From Acidimicrobiales bacterium (GTDB lineage: Bacteria > Actinomycetota > Acidimicrobiia > Acidimicrobiales > GCA-2861595): a stretch of 44,436 nucleotides of DNA. The stretch is taken from positions 1 through 44,436 of the forward strand of contig DATLFN010000003.1 of the NCBI GenBank assembly GCA_035540975.1, in the 5' to 3' direction. This document shows positions 15,922-23,031 of this stretch, one piece after another; the stretch's first letter is position 1, and each line of letters begins with the position of its first letter. The notes below the pieces were generated by a model that was given only the letters and a program-made list of their open reading frames with translations, ran no database searches and was not told the origin of the DNA. The position numbers and the translations under genes are program-made.

Positions 15922-17493
15922 GTGTCCATGACTTCGCCGGAGCACGACGATCTGGCCGTTCGGGGCCGGGCGATCTTCGACCAGCTCCGGCAGCAGGAGC
16001 CCACCGAGACGACCCCCCCGCCCGCCACGGTGTCGGCGGTCGCCACCGATGAGGACGCGTCGCCATCGCAAGACGCGTCGGCGCCCTCCACCCCTCCGGC
16101 CGACGGCCCCGAGGCGGTCGTGGCCGAGGTGGGCGGCATGGAGACCGGGCCGCCCGACGTCCCCGAGGACCGCCAGACCGCGACCCAGGTGTCCGACGAC
16201 GTCCGAGCCGTCGGCGCCGACGTCCCCGAGGAGGTTGCCGTCGACGCCGTCCTCCACGAGATCGTCGCCGACGCTGCGGCTGCGCCCGCCGAACCGACCG
16301 TACCGGCGGCCACCACGGGTCCCCAGCCCCCAACGGCGTCCCCGGACCCGGTTTCGGACATCGAGGCGGGGACGGCCATCCCCGACGCCAGCCCGGAGCC
16401 GCCGGCCGCCGGCGTGGCGACGCCGGCAGATGCGCAGGACGCCGTCGGGACGGCGACGCCCTCCATCTCCGACGCCAGCCGGGAGGAGCCGCCGGTGGGC
16501 GCCGTGGTGGTGCCGGGGCACGGCCAGGACGCCGCCGCGGCCGGGGAGCCGGCGACCGCCCCCGACGCCGCACCGGCCCCGGCGCCGGCGCGTCGAACGC
16601 CGGGACCGGTGCCCCTCGCTATCCCCGCCGACGCCATCGCCACACTGCTCGCGACCGACAGGCCGCCCGGGCCCGTCGACCCCACGGACCTCTCCCCGAC
16701 CCGGTTCGCCCGCCCCCTCCCGAGGGTGATCGCCATCGCCAACCAGAAGGGCGGCGTGGGGAAGACCACCACCGCCGTCAACCTGGGCGCCGGCTTCGCC
16801 GAGCTCGGCTACCGGGTGCTGGTCGTCGACCTCGACCCCCAGGGGAACGCCACGACCGGCCTGGGGATCAACCCCCGCAACCTGGAGTCGTCGGTCTACG
16901 ACGTGATGATGCACGACGTCGCCATCGACGACTGCATCGAGCCCACCACCCTGCGGAACCTGTTCGTGTGCCCGGCGACGATCGACCTGGCCGGAGCAGA
17001 GATCGAGCTGGTGCCCGCCTTCAGCCGGGAGTTGAAGCTGCGGCGGGCGCTGGGCCCGGTGCTCGAGGACTTCGACTTCGTGGTCGTCGACTGCCCGCCG
17101 TCGTTGGGCCTCATCACCGTCAACGCCCTGGCCGCGGCGAGCGAGGTCGTGGTGCCGATCCAGTGCGAGTACTACGCCCTCGAGGGCCTCGGCCAGCTGC
17201 TCCGCAACGTGAACCTGGTGCAGACAAACCTCAACCCCCGGCTCGAGGTCAGCGCCATCATCCTCACCATGTTCGACGCCCGCACCAAGCTGGCCGACCA
17301 GGTGGCGGCCGAGGTGCGGGCCCACTTCGGGGCCAAGGTGTGCCGCAACATCGTCCCCCGCACGGTGCGCCTCTCGGAGGCGCCGTCGTTCGGGCAGCCG
17401 ATCCTGGTGTTCGACCCGACGTCGCGAGGGGCCATCGCCTACCGCGAGCTGGCCAAGGAGGTGAGTGGTGGCGCGCCGCAGCGGGTTGGGTAA
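15922..17493 (+). CDS. parA: Chromosome-partitioning ATPase ParA with a long disordered N-terminus
   Basis: A 523-residue protein, about twice the usual ParA/Soj length. Residues 1-265 are low-complexity, rich in Ala, Pro, Asp, Glu and Val, and fold into no known domain. From about 268 the ParA ATPase begins: VIAIANQKGGVGKTTTAVNL (deviant Walker A), VVDLDPQGNATTG, DFVVVDCPPSLGL and VPIQCEYYALEGLGQ. ParA-ATP binds nucleoid DNA and forms the gradient that moves ParB-parS complexes apart. The start is GTG 15922 or ATG 15928; no strong Shine-Dalgarno sequence is seen. It overlaps parB by 26 nt. The extension keeps one uninterrupted frame with the window's typical base use, so it looks genuine. 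Confidence 0.93.
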   Translation: MSMTSPEHDDLAVRGRAIFDQLRQQEPTETTPPPATVSAVATDEDASPSQDASAPSTPPADGPEAVVAEVGGMETGPPDVPEDRQTATQVSDDVRAVGADVPEEVAVDAVLHEIVADAAAAPAEPTVPAATTGPQPPTASPDPVSDIEAGTAIPDASPEPPAAGVATPADAQDAVGTATPSISDASREEPPVGAVVVPGHGQDAAAAGEPATAPDAAPAPAPARRTPGPVPLAIPADAIATLLATDRPPGPVDPTDLSPTRFARPLPRVIAIANQKGGVGKTTTAVNLGAGFAELGYRVLVVDLDPQGNATTGLGINPRNLESSVYDVMMHDVAIDDCIEPTTLRNLFVCPATIDLAGAEIELVPAFSRELKLRRALGPVLEDFDFVVVDCPPSLGLITVNALAAASEVVVPIQCEYYALEGLGQLLRNVNLVQTNLNPRLEVSAIILTMFDARTKLADQVAAEVRAHFGAKVCRNIVPRTVRLSEAPSFGQPILVFDPTSRGAIAYRELAKEVSGGAPQRVG

Positions 17494-18355
17494 GGGCCTC
17501 GGGGCCCTGATCCCGTCGGAGGTCACCGGGGACCGGGGGTCGGCACTGGCCGAGGTCCCCATCGCCAGCGTCGTTCCCAATTCCTTCCAGCCGCGCCGGC
17601 ACTTCGACGAGGAGCACCTGGCGTCGCTGACGGCCTCGATCCGCGAGCTCGGCGTCCTCCAGCCCATCCTCGTGCGCCCCGCCGCCGAGGGTCGCTACGA
17701 GCTCATCGCCGGCGAGCGCCGCTGGCGGGCCGCCAAGCGGGCCGGCCTCCAGACCATCCCCGCCCTGGTGCGGACGGTGGCCGACGAGGCCAGCCTCGAG
17801 CAGGCGCTGGTGGAGAACATCCACCGCCAGGACCTGAACCCTCTGGAGGAGGCTGCGGCCTACCAGCAGCTCCTGGAGGACTTCAACCTCACCCACGAGG
17901 AGCTGGCCACCCGGGTGGGCAGGAGCCGGGCGGCCATCACCAACACCCTGCGGCTGTTCCAGCTGCCCCCGACCATCCAGCGCCTCGTCGCCGAGGGCCA
18001 GTTGGCCGAGGGCCATGCCCGCGCCCTGCTGGGGACGCCGGACCGGGCGTTCCAGGAGGCGCTGGCCCGGCGTGCGGTCAGCGAGGGGCTGTCCGTGCGG
18101 GCCGTGGAGGAGGCCGTGCGGGCCCGGAGCGCCCTGGGGGAGGCGAAGGCGGCGTCGCACACCGACCGCCCCGGCCGCCGGCTGCGGCCGCCGGGGCTGC
18201 TCGAGCTCGAGGAGCTGCTGTCCCGGCACCTCGACACCCGGGTGAAGGTCGAAATGGGCGCCAAGAAGGGCCGGGTGACCGTCGAGTTCGGCTCCCTCGA
18301 AGACCTCGAGCGGATCTACCGGGCGATGACGGAGCCCGGCTCACCCGTGCACTAG
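17468..18355 (+). CDS. parB: Chromosome-partitioning protein ParB
   Basis: A 295-residue CTP-dependent DNA clamp. The N-terminus RRSGLGKGLGALIP is typical. The CTPase motifs are VVPNSFQPRRHFD, ELGVLQPILVRP and the loop LIAGERRWRAAKRAGL, then VENIHRQDLNPLEEA. The helix-turn-helix is LTHEELATRVGRSRAAITNT, and a C-terminal dimerisation domain ends the protein. AAGGAGGTGA (17455-17464), a near-complete anti-SD match, precedes two adjacent GTG codons; the second (17468) has better spacing and gives the usual MARRSGLGK start. It spreads from the two parS sites about 1.6 kb upstream and recruits SMC to the origin. Confidence 0.96.
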   Translation: MARRSGLGKGLGALIPSEVTGDRGSALAEVPIASVVPNSFQPRRHFDEEHLASLTASIRELGVLQPILVRPAAEGRYELIAGERRWRAAKRAGLQTIPALVRTVADEASLEQALVENIHRQDLNPLEEAAAYQQLLEDFNLTHEELATRVGRSRAAITNTLRLFQLPPTIQRLVAEGQLAEGHARALLGTPDRAFQEALARRAVSEGLSVRAVEEAVRARSALGEAKAASHTDRPGRRLRPPGLLELEELLSRHLDTRVKVEMGAKKGRVTVEFGSLEDLERIYRAMTEPGSPVH

Positions 18356-18411
18356 AGGTCCACTCCCCGAACCACCCCGGACCGGACGTGGAGGTCGGGG
18401 GACGTCGAGGG

Positions 18412-18444
18412 TCGTCCACAACCTGTGCATGAGGTTGTGGACGA
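18412..18444. repeat. Palindrome of DnaA-box-like sequences between parB and the amidase gene
   Basis: TCGTCCACAACCT (18412-18424) and AGGTTGTGGACGA (18432-18444) are perfect 13-bp inverted arms around GTGCATG. Each arm holds TCGTCCACA, identical to a box in the dnaA leader (12232-12240), and the centre holds TGTGCATGA, one mismatch from the perfect box there. It sits in the 100-bp gap between two convergent genes, so it might also act as a two-way terminator, though there is no T run and the stem is not GC-heavy. Positions 18356-18411 hold nothing else recognised. Confidence 0.75.
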
Positions 18445-18455
18445 GGTTGCGGAGG

Positions 18456-19427
18456 CTACGTCTCGTCGACCGGCGCGGCGGCCCAGGCGGCCAGCACCGC
18501 TCCCAGGGCGTCGGCCAGGGCGGCGGTGGCGGCGACCACGGCTGCGGGGGGCCCCAGCTCGCACACCACCGCCGGCATCCGCGTCTCCTTGAGGAGGGGG
18601 ATGGCCATGCCCCGGACCCCCTTGTCGGCGATGCCCACCGCCGCCGGCACGGTGGCCTGGACCAGGTCGGCCAGCCGCCTCCCGCCCGGCGACTCGTAGC
18701 GGTGGCCGGCGTAGTGCGCTGCCGAGCAGCCGTCGCTCGCCGGGTCGAGGCGCAGGCCGAGGAAGACGTCGCCTCCGGCGGCGTTGGCCTCGGCCGCCTG
18801 CTCGGACTGGTCGGGGTGGTGGACGACGGTGACGTCGGCACCCCATTCCTTGAGCACCCGCTCGGTGGCGCTCACCACGGCATGGAGCCCGCCGCCGTCG
18901 CCCAGCACGACCCGCCGCCCCTGGAGGGTCCGGGGGGCCTGGCGCAGCATCTCGAGCTCGCGGACGGCGGCGACGGGCTGGCGGTCGCCGACCTGGGTCC
19001 CGAACCGCTCGAACGTCTCGATCGTCCCCGGCCCGCACACGCCGTCGACGACCAGGCCGGCGTTGCGCTGGAACTCGGTCAGGGCCCGCTCGGTGGCCGG
19101 CCCGAAGATCCCGTCGATGCGCCCGGCGTCGAACCCGAGCGCCCCGAGGCGGCGCTGTAGGGAGGCGACGTCGTCGCCCCGCAGCATGGGCTGGCGCAGG
19201 TAGAGGAGGCGGTCGCCCAGGCGGTACCCGGCCTCGACGAGGGCAGCCCAGGTCTGGGCGCCGCACGTCCCGTCGACGCGCAGGCCCCGCGCCGCCTGGA
19301 ACCCGCGGACGGCCGCCTCCGTGCGCCGGCCGAAGTGCCCCGGCTCGTCGCCCGAGGCGGCGTGCCCGACGCCGCCGAGGCGCTGCTGGAGGTCGCGGAC
19401 GGGCTCCCCTCGGTCGCCGGCAGCCAG
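18456..19427 (-). CDS. CwlM-like amidase-fold protein with two peptidoglycan-binding domains, zinc site lost
   Basis: About 323 residues. Two PG_binding_1 domains come first (VRDLQQRLGG...FGRRTEAAVRGFQAARGL and DDVASLQRRLGALGFDAGR...FGPATERALTEFQ). An Amidase_3 fold follows, ending KETRMPAVVCELG. The zinc His of DPGHGG is replaced (VVLGDGGG) and that of SIHAN by Arg (FLGLRLDPA); only the final Glu remains, so it is probably not an active amidase. It sits between parB and trxA like mycobacterial CwlM (Rv3915), a phosphorylation-dependent activator of MurA rather than an amidase. No ATG, GTG or TTG occurs at the domain start; CTG 19427 with GAGGG 7 nt upstream is the best candidate. The trxA stop overlaps the leader. 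Confidence 0.8.
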   Translation of the reverse strand: MAAGDRGEPVRDLQQRLGGVGHAASGDEPGHFGRRTEAAVRGFQAARGLRVDGTCGAQTWAALVEAGYRLGDRLLYLRQPMLRGDDVASLQRRLGALGFDAGRIDGIFGPATERALTEFQRNAGLVVDGVCGPGTIETFERFGTQVGDRQPVAAVRELEMLRQAPRTLQGRRVVLGDGGGLHAVVSATERVLKEWGADVTVVHHPDQSEQAAEANAAGGDVFLGLRLDPASDGCSAAHYAGHRYESPGGRRLADLVQATVPAAVGIADKGVRGMAIPLLKETRMPAVVCELGPPAAVVAATAALADALGAVLAAWAAAPVDET

Positions 19428-19438
19428 GGGCAGGCCCT

Positions 19439-19765
19439 CTACAGGAATTCCTCGAGCTCCTGGACCAGCTGGCCCTTGCCCTTGGCGCCCACCAGCCGCA
19501 GCTGGGGAGCGCCGTCCTTGAACAGGATGAGGGTGGGGATGCTCATGACCTCGAACCGGCGGGCCACCCCGATGTTGTCGTCGACGTTGAGCTTGGCGAC
19601 CCGGATCCTGCCGGCGTGCTCGGCGGCGATCTCCTCGAGGATGGGCGTGATCATCTTGCACGGCGCGCACCACTCCGCCCAGAAGTCGACGAGCAGGGGC
19701 TCGGACGCGCCCGCCACCTCCTCGTCGAAGGTGGAGTCGGTCAGTTCGGCGATGTTGGCCGCCAC
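19439..19765 (-). CDS. trxA: Thioredoxin
   Basis: A 108-residue thioredoxin. The active site is WCAPC in DFWAEWCAPCKMITPILEE, where the classical sequence is WCGPC; Ala in this place occurs in some thioredoxins and may shift the redox potential slightly. The cis-proline loop is MSIPTLILFKDG. It reduces protein disulfides with electrons from the TrxB encoded just upstream. The GTG start (19765) has AGGAGG about 9 nt upstream. trxB ends 55 bp before it, and the amidase-fold gene follows with no gap. Confidence 0.95.
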   Translation of the reverse strand: MAANIAELTDSTFDEEVAGASEPLLVDFWAEWCAPCKMITPILEEIAAEHAGRIRVAKLNVDDNIGVARRFEVMSIPTLILFKDGAPQLRLVGAKGKGQLVQELEEFL

Positions 19766-19820
19766 GGCGGGGGACCTCCTGGAGGAGCGGGAATGGGGAG
19801 AAGGGGAAGGGAGACGCGGG

Positions 19821-20807
19821 CTACCAGTTGGTGGGAGTCGCCGCGACCTCGTCCTCGACGTCGGCCTGCGTCTCCAGCCAGCGTTCGGCGTCGATGGCGG
19901 CCATGCACCCCGACCCGGCGGCGGTGACGGCCTGGCGGTAGGTGGAGTCCTGCACGTCGCCGCAGGCGAAGACGCCCTCGACGTCGGTGCGGGCCGAGCC
20001 CTCCCGGGTGACCAGGTAGCCGTCGTCGCGCATCTCCAGCTGGCCCTCGAACAGGCTGGTGTTGGGCACGTGCCCGATGGCGACGAACAGGCCGGCGATC
20101 GGGAGCGTCGACTCCTCGTCGGTGACCACGTTGCGGAGCCTGACGCCCTCGACGGCCCGGTCGCCCAGGACCTCGGTGACCACCGAGTCCCACAGGAACT
20201 CGACCTTGGGGTTCTTGAAGGCCCGGTCCTGCATGATCTTCGACGCCCGGAGCTGCTTGCGGCGGTGGATGACGGTGACCTTGCTGGCGAACTTGGTGAG
20301 GAAGATCGCCTCCTCGAGGGCGGAGTCTCCGCCGCCGACCACGGCGATCTCCTCGTCGCGGAAGAAGAAGCCGTCGCAGGTGGCGCAGGTGGAGACGCCG
20401 TAGCCGAGCAGGCGCTGCTCGCTCGGGAGGTCCAGCATGAGGGCGCGCGCCCCGGTGGAGACGATCACGGCCCGGGCCCGGTACTCCTCGTCGCCCGTCC
20501 AGGCCCGGAAAGGGCGTTCGGACAGGTCGACGCGGGTCACCTTGGCGGTGACGAAGTCGGCGCCGAACCGGGCCGCCTGGGCCCGGAAGTTCTTCATGAG
20601 GTCGGGCCCCTGGATCCCGTCCGGGAACCCCGGGTAGTTCTCCACCTCGGTCGTGAGCATGAGCTGGCCGCCCGGCTGGTCGCCGGTGGAGGAGATCTCC
20701 CCCTCGATGACCAGGGGCCGGAGGTTGGCTCGGGCGGTGTAGATGGCGGCCGTCAGCCCGGCCGGCCCCGAGCCGATGATCAGGACGTCCCGCACCCCGG
20801 TGCTCAC
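19821..20807 (-). CDS. trxB: Thioredoxin reductase
   Basis: A 328-residue flavoprotein. The FAD motif is [20 protein letters not shown], the redox pair is CATC in [14 protein letters not shown], the NADPH motif is [15 protein letters not shown], and the C-terminal FAD block is [20 protein letters not shown]. It passes electrons from NADPH to thioredoxin. The GTG start (20807) overlaps the stop of the upstream membrane-protein gene as GTGA; the frame extends further upstream only as shadow. The length is typical of low-molecular-weight TrxB. The trxB-trxA order after a sigma/anti-sigma pair matches mycobacterial sigM-rsmA-trxB2-trxC. Confidence 0.97.
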   Translation of the reverse strand: MSTGVRDVLIIGSGPAGLTAAIYTARANLRPLVIEGEISSTGDQPGGQLMLTTEVENYPGFPDGIQGPDLMKNFRAQAARFGADFVTAKVTRVDLSERPFRAWTGDEEYRARAVIVSTGARALMLDLPSEQRLLGYGVSTCATCDGFFFRDEEIAVVGGGDSALEEAIFLTKFASKVTVIHRRKQLRASKIMQDRAFKNPKVEFLWDSVVTEVLGDRAVEGVRLRNVVTDEESTLPIAGLFVAIGHVPNTSLFEGQLEMRDDGYLVTREGSARTDVEGVFACGDVQDSTYRQAVTAAGSGCMAAIDAERWLETQADVEDEVAATPTNW

Positions 20808-21142
20808 GCGTTCTCCCTCGACGACTTGTCCGACGTCGCCCTGCGCAGCAGGAACAACCCCACGACGGTGAAGATTCCACCGACCACGAGGTACGCCGCC
20901 CATACGTCGCCCGGGAGGACGACGTTGAGCAGGCGGACGGCGGCGATGGTCACGAACGCCAGCGTGGTGAGCCCCATGACGGCGGCCACGAGGCCGAACA
21001 CGAGGGCTCGGGCGACCGTGGTGAGGGGGACGGACGTCTTGTCGCGGACGGTGCCGACGAACCGCTCGATCGTGTCGGCCGCCTGGACGCTCCAGTCGTT
21101 CCCCGCGGGCGCCGCACTGGGGGACTCTCCCGGCTGGGCCAC
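20804..21142 (-). CDS. Small membrane protein of holin-like (Actinobacterial Holin-X) type
   Basis: A 112-residue protein with a soluble N-terminus containing [20 protein letters not shown] and two transmembrane segments: residues about 47-77 ([20 protein letters not shown] onward) and 82-102 ([19 protein letters not shown]). The C-terminus is basic. The layout matches the phage-holin superfamily III proteins common in actinobacterial chromosomes, whose function is unknown; a lysis role is not implied. GTG 21142 is preceded by TAGTGT (21154-21149) at 6 nt, so the mRNA is probably leaderless. Its stop overlaps trxB, so it probably leads a holin-like/trxB/trxA transcript. Confidence 0.65.
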   Translation of the reverse strand: MAQPGESPSAAPAGNDWSVQAADTIERFVGTVRDKTSVPLTTVARALVFGLVAAVMGLTTLAFVTIAAVRLLNVVLPGDVWAAYLVVGGIFTVVGLFLLRRATSDKSSRENA

Positions 21143-21148
21143 AGCCGC

Positions 21149-21158
21149 ACACTACCCT
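21149..21158. promoter_or_regulatory. Bidirectional promoter with overlapping -10 boxes
   Basis: On the plus strand TACCCT (21153-21158) lies 8 nt before the GTG at 21167. On the minus strand TAGTGT (21154-21149) lies 6 nt before the GTG at 21142. The two hexamers share the TA at 21153-21154. The divergent starts are only 24 bp apart, so both transcripts must be leaderless or nearly so. Such shared-TA symmetry is known to allow divergent transcription from one site. Confidence 0.6.
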
Positions 21159-21166
21159 TGCCGGCC

Positions 21167-21526
21167 GTGCGCCGACTCCTCGCCGTGGCCGTCGGGGCGG
21201 TGGCCGCCGCGTTCGGGGCGGTGATCCTCGGCGAGTACCAGCTGGACGGCCCGACCCCGCTGGTGGCGGGCGCGCTGTTCGGCCTGATCCTGGCCGAGCT
21301 GGTTACGGCGGTGGCCAAGAGCCGCGACCCGGCCATGGCCGGCGCCTGTGCCGTCCTGGCGTCGGCCGGCATGACGTGGGGGGCGTGGCTGTCGACGGGG
21401 CCGGACGAGGACTGGTCCTTCGTCCCGGGACTGGCCTGGGTGGGTGTCGCCCTGGCCGCCGCCGCCGCCGCCGTGTGGGTCAGAAGCCCTGCGAGGCGAG
21501 CAGGCGGCAGTCGTCGCGTGCGATGA
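21167..21526 (+). CDS. Small integral membrane protein, unknown function
   Basis: A 119-residue hydrophobic protein with four predicted transmembrane helices: [60 protein letters not shown] and [21 protein letters not shown], ending in a basic tail. I do not recognise a family. GTG 21167 is chosen over an in-frame TTG at 21158 because the TTG lies inside the -10 box. It is transcribed divergently from the holin-like gene. Its last 47 nt overlap the end of the convergent anti-sigma gene, unusual but reading-frame consistent. Confidence 0.65.
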   Translation: MRRLLAVAVGAVAAAFGAVILGEYQLDGPTPLVAGALFGLILAELVTAVAKSRDPAMAGACAVLASAGMTWGAWLSTGPDEDWSFVPGLAWVGVALAAAAAAVWVRSPARRAGGSRRVR

Positions 21527-22403
21527 CCACCGCGAGGTGGTCGGGCCCGGGCGCCGACGTGTCGGCCAGGCGGTAGGCGAGCACGACGGCGTCGGTGTCC
21601 TGCCAGCGCAGGCTGGCGGCGTAGAGGAGGGCACCGAGGCGCCCGCCGAACTCGGCGCGGACCTCGGCCCGGCACGCCGTGGCCGCCGCCCCCGCGCCGC
21701 CGGCGTTGCGGGCCGCGGCTTCGGGCGCCGGCGCCGCCAGCGTGTCCGCCGCCTCGTCGGCGCCAGGGGGCGCCGGCGCCTTCTGGGCCACCGCCCCGGG
21801 GACGGCCCGCAGGAGTTGCTCGCGCAGCGCGGCCGGGTCGGAGAGCGAGCCCAGCTCGCCGCCTTCGACGACGCCGGCGTCGAGCGACGGGGTGTTCCCG
21901 GCCGCGTCACCGGCCGGCGCCGACGCCGTCCGTTGCCCGGTGTCGGAGTCGTCGTCGAGCACCATGGGCACGGCGAGGAGCACCGCCACCAGGGCGGCCA
22001 CCGCCCCGAGCGCCCACGGGGGGAAGGTGCGCCGGTCGGGGCGGCGGGGCAGCGGCACCACGTTGTCGTCGCCCCGGGCGGTGCCGTCGCCCCCTGCGGG
22101 CCCGGGCCGGGGCGGCGTGGGGGCGGGACCCCCGGCGGCCGGCTCCCGCTCCGGCTCCGGCACCGCCACTAGGGCGGCCGCCTGCTCGCCGGCCCAGGCG
22201 GCGGCCGCCGCGCCCAGCGCCCGGTCGGCGACGTCGGCCGGCGTCGCCCCGGGGCCGGTGCCCACCGCCCGGCGGACGCGGTCGAGGGCGTCGAGGCGGG
22301 CGAGGCAGGCGTCGCAGCCGCCCAGGTGGGCGACCGTGGCGGGCTCCGGCTCGCCGTCCAGGGCGGCGCTGAGCAGCTCGTCGTCGGGATGGTGCTGGGT
22401 CAT
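21480..22403 (-). CDS. Anti-sigma factor with zinc-binding domain (RsmA-like position)
   Basis: A 307-residue membrane protein. The N-terminal ZAS-type domain carries HxxxCxxC in VAHLGGCDACLARLDALDRV. A cytoplasmic linker rich in Ala and Pro follows, then one transmembrane helix about residues 126-148 (PWALGAVAALVAVLLAVPMV), then an extracytoplasmic domain with two cysteines, ending [11 protein letters not shown]. Such proteins hold an ECF sigma factor inactive at the membrane until released. ATG 22403 overlaps the sigma stop as ATGA, the usual coupling. The position matches Rv3912 (RsmA) after sigM. The external domain is larger than a minimal anti-sigma factor and may sense an envelope signal. 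Confidence 0.85.
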   Translation of the reverse strand: MTQHHPDDELLSAALDGEPEPATVAHLGGCDACLARLDALDRVRRAVGTGPGATPADVADRALGAAAAAWAGEQAAALVAVPEPEREPAAGGPAPTPPRPGPAGGDGTARGDDNVVPLPRRPDRRTFPPWALGAVAALVAVLLAVPMVLDDDSDTGQRTASAPAGDAAGNTPSLDAGVVEGGELGSLSDPAALREQLLRAVPGAVAQKAPAPPGADEAADTLAAPAPEAAARNAGGAGAAATACRAEVRAEFGGRLGALLYAASLRWQDTDAVVLAYRLADTSAPGPDHLAVVIARDDCRLLASQGF

Positions 22404-23014
22404 GGGCGTGGAGTTGGACGGTCGGCGGGGGGCGCCGGGTTCCCCAGCAGGGGGACGAGGGCGGCCCGGCCGCGGGCGATCCGGGAGCGGACGGTCCCCG
22501 GCGGGATGGCGAGGACGTCGGCGATCTCGGCGTAGTCGAGGCCGCACAGGTCCCGCAGGACGACGGGGGCGCGGAAGTCGAGGGGCAGGCGGCGGAGGGC
22601 GGCCTCCACGTCGAGGCGGCCGGCGACGGCGTCGGGCCCGCCGCCCGGGCCGTCGCACCCGGCGGGGAGGGTCGTGGCGCTGAGGGCCCGCTCCAGGTCC
22701 TCGTCGCTGGTGGCGCCCGGTCGCCGGCCGCGGCGGCGGAGCTCGTCCAGGCAGGCGTTGGTGGTCACGCGGTACGCCCACGTGCCGAACGACGAGCGGC
22801 CGTCGAACCGTCCGGCGCCGAGCCCCCTGGCGATGGCGACCAGCGCCTCCTGGGTGGCGTCGTCGGCGTCGGCGTCGGACCCGAGGAGGCGACGGCACAG
22901 CCCGTGGAGGCGGTCCAGGTGGCGACGAAGGAGGGTGTCGAGGGCGCCCCGATCGCCGGCCTGCGCCGCCTCCGCCAGCTCCCGGTCGCCGCGGCCCTCG
23001 TCGATGGGCGCCAG
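22400..23014 (-). CDS. ECF sigma factor (SigM-like)
   Basis: About 200 residues with sigma-70 region 2 (DADADDATQEALVAIARGLG, then FGTWAYRVTTNACLDELRRR) and region 4 (LRRLPLDFRAPVVLRDLCGL, then YAEIADVLAIPPGTVRSRIA). It would direct RNA polymerase to stress promoters when released by the anti-sigma factor. The N-terminus is a problem: before region 2 there is no in-frame ATG, GTG or TTG after the kinase stop at 23032. Candidates are CTG 23014 and ATC 23005; the latter lies 7 nt after TACGCT, the spacing seen at leaderless starts in this window. The start given is nominal. Synteny with sigM-rsmA-trxB-trxA is clear. Confidence 0.85.
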   Translation of the reverse strand: MAPIDEGRGDRELAEAAQAGDRGALDTLLRRHLDRLHGLCRRLLGSDADADDATQEALVAIARGLGAGRFDGRSSFGTWAYRVTTNACLDELRRRGRRPGATSDEDLERALSATTLPAGCDGPGGGPDAVAGRLDVEAALRRLPLDFRAPVVLRDLCGLDYAEIADVLAIPPGTVRSRIARGRAALVPLLGNPAPPADRPTPRP

Positions 23015-23031
23015 CGTACCGACGAGGCGCG

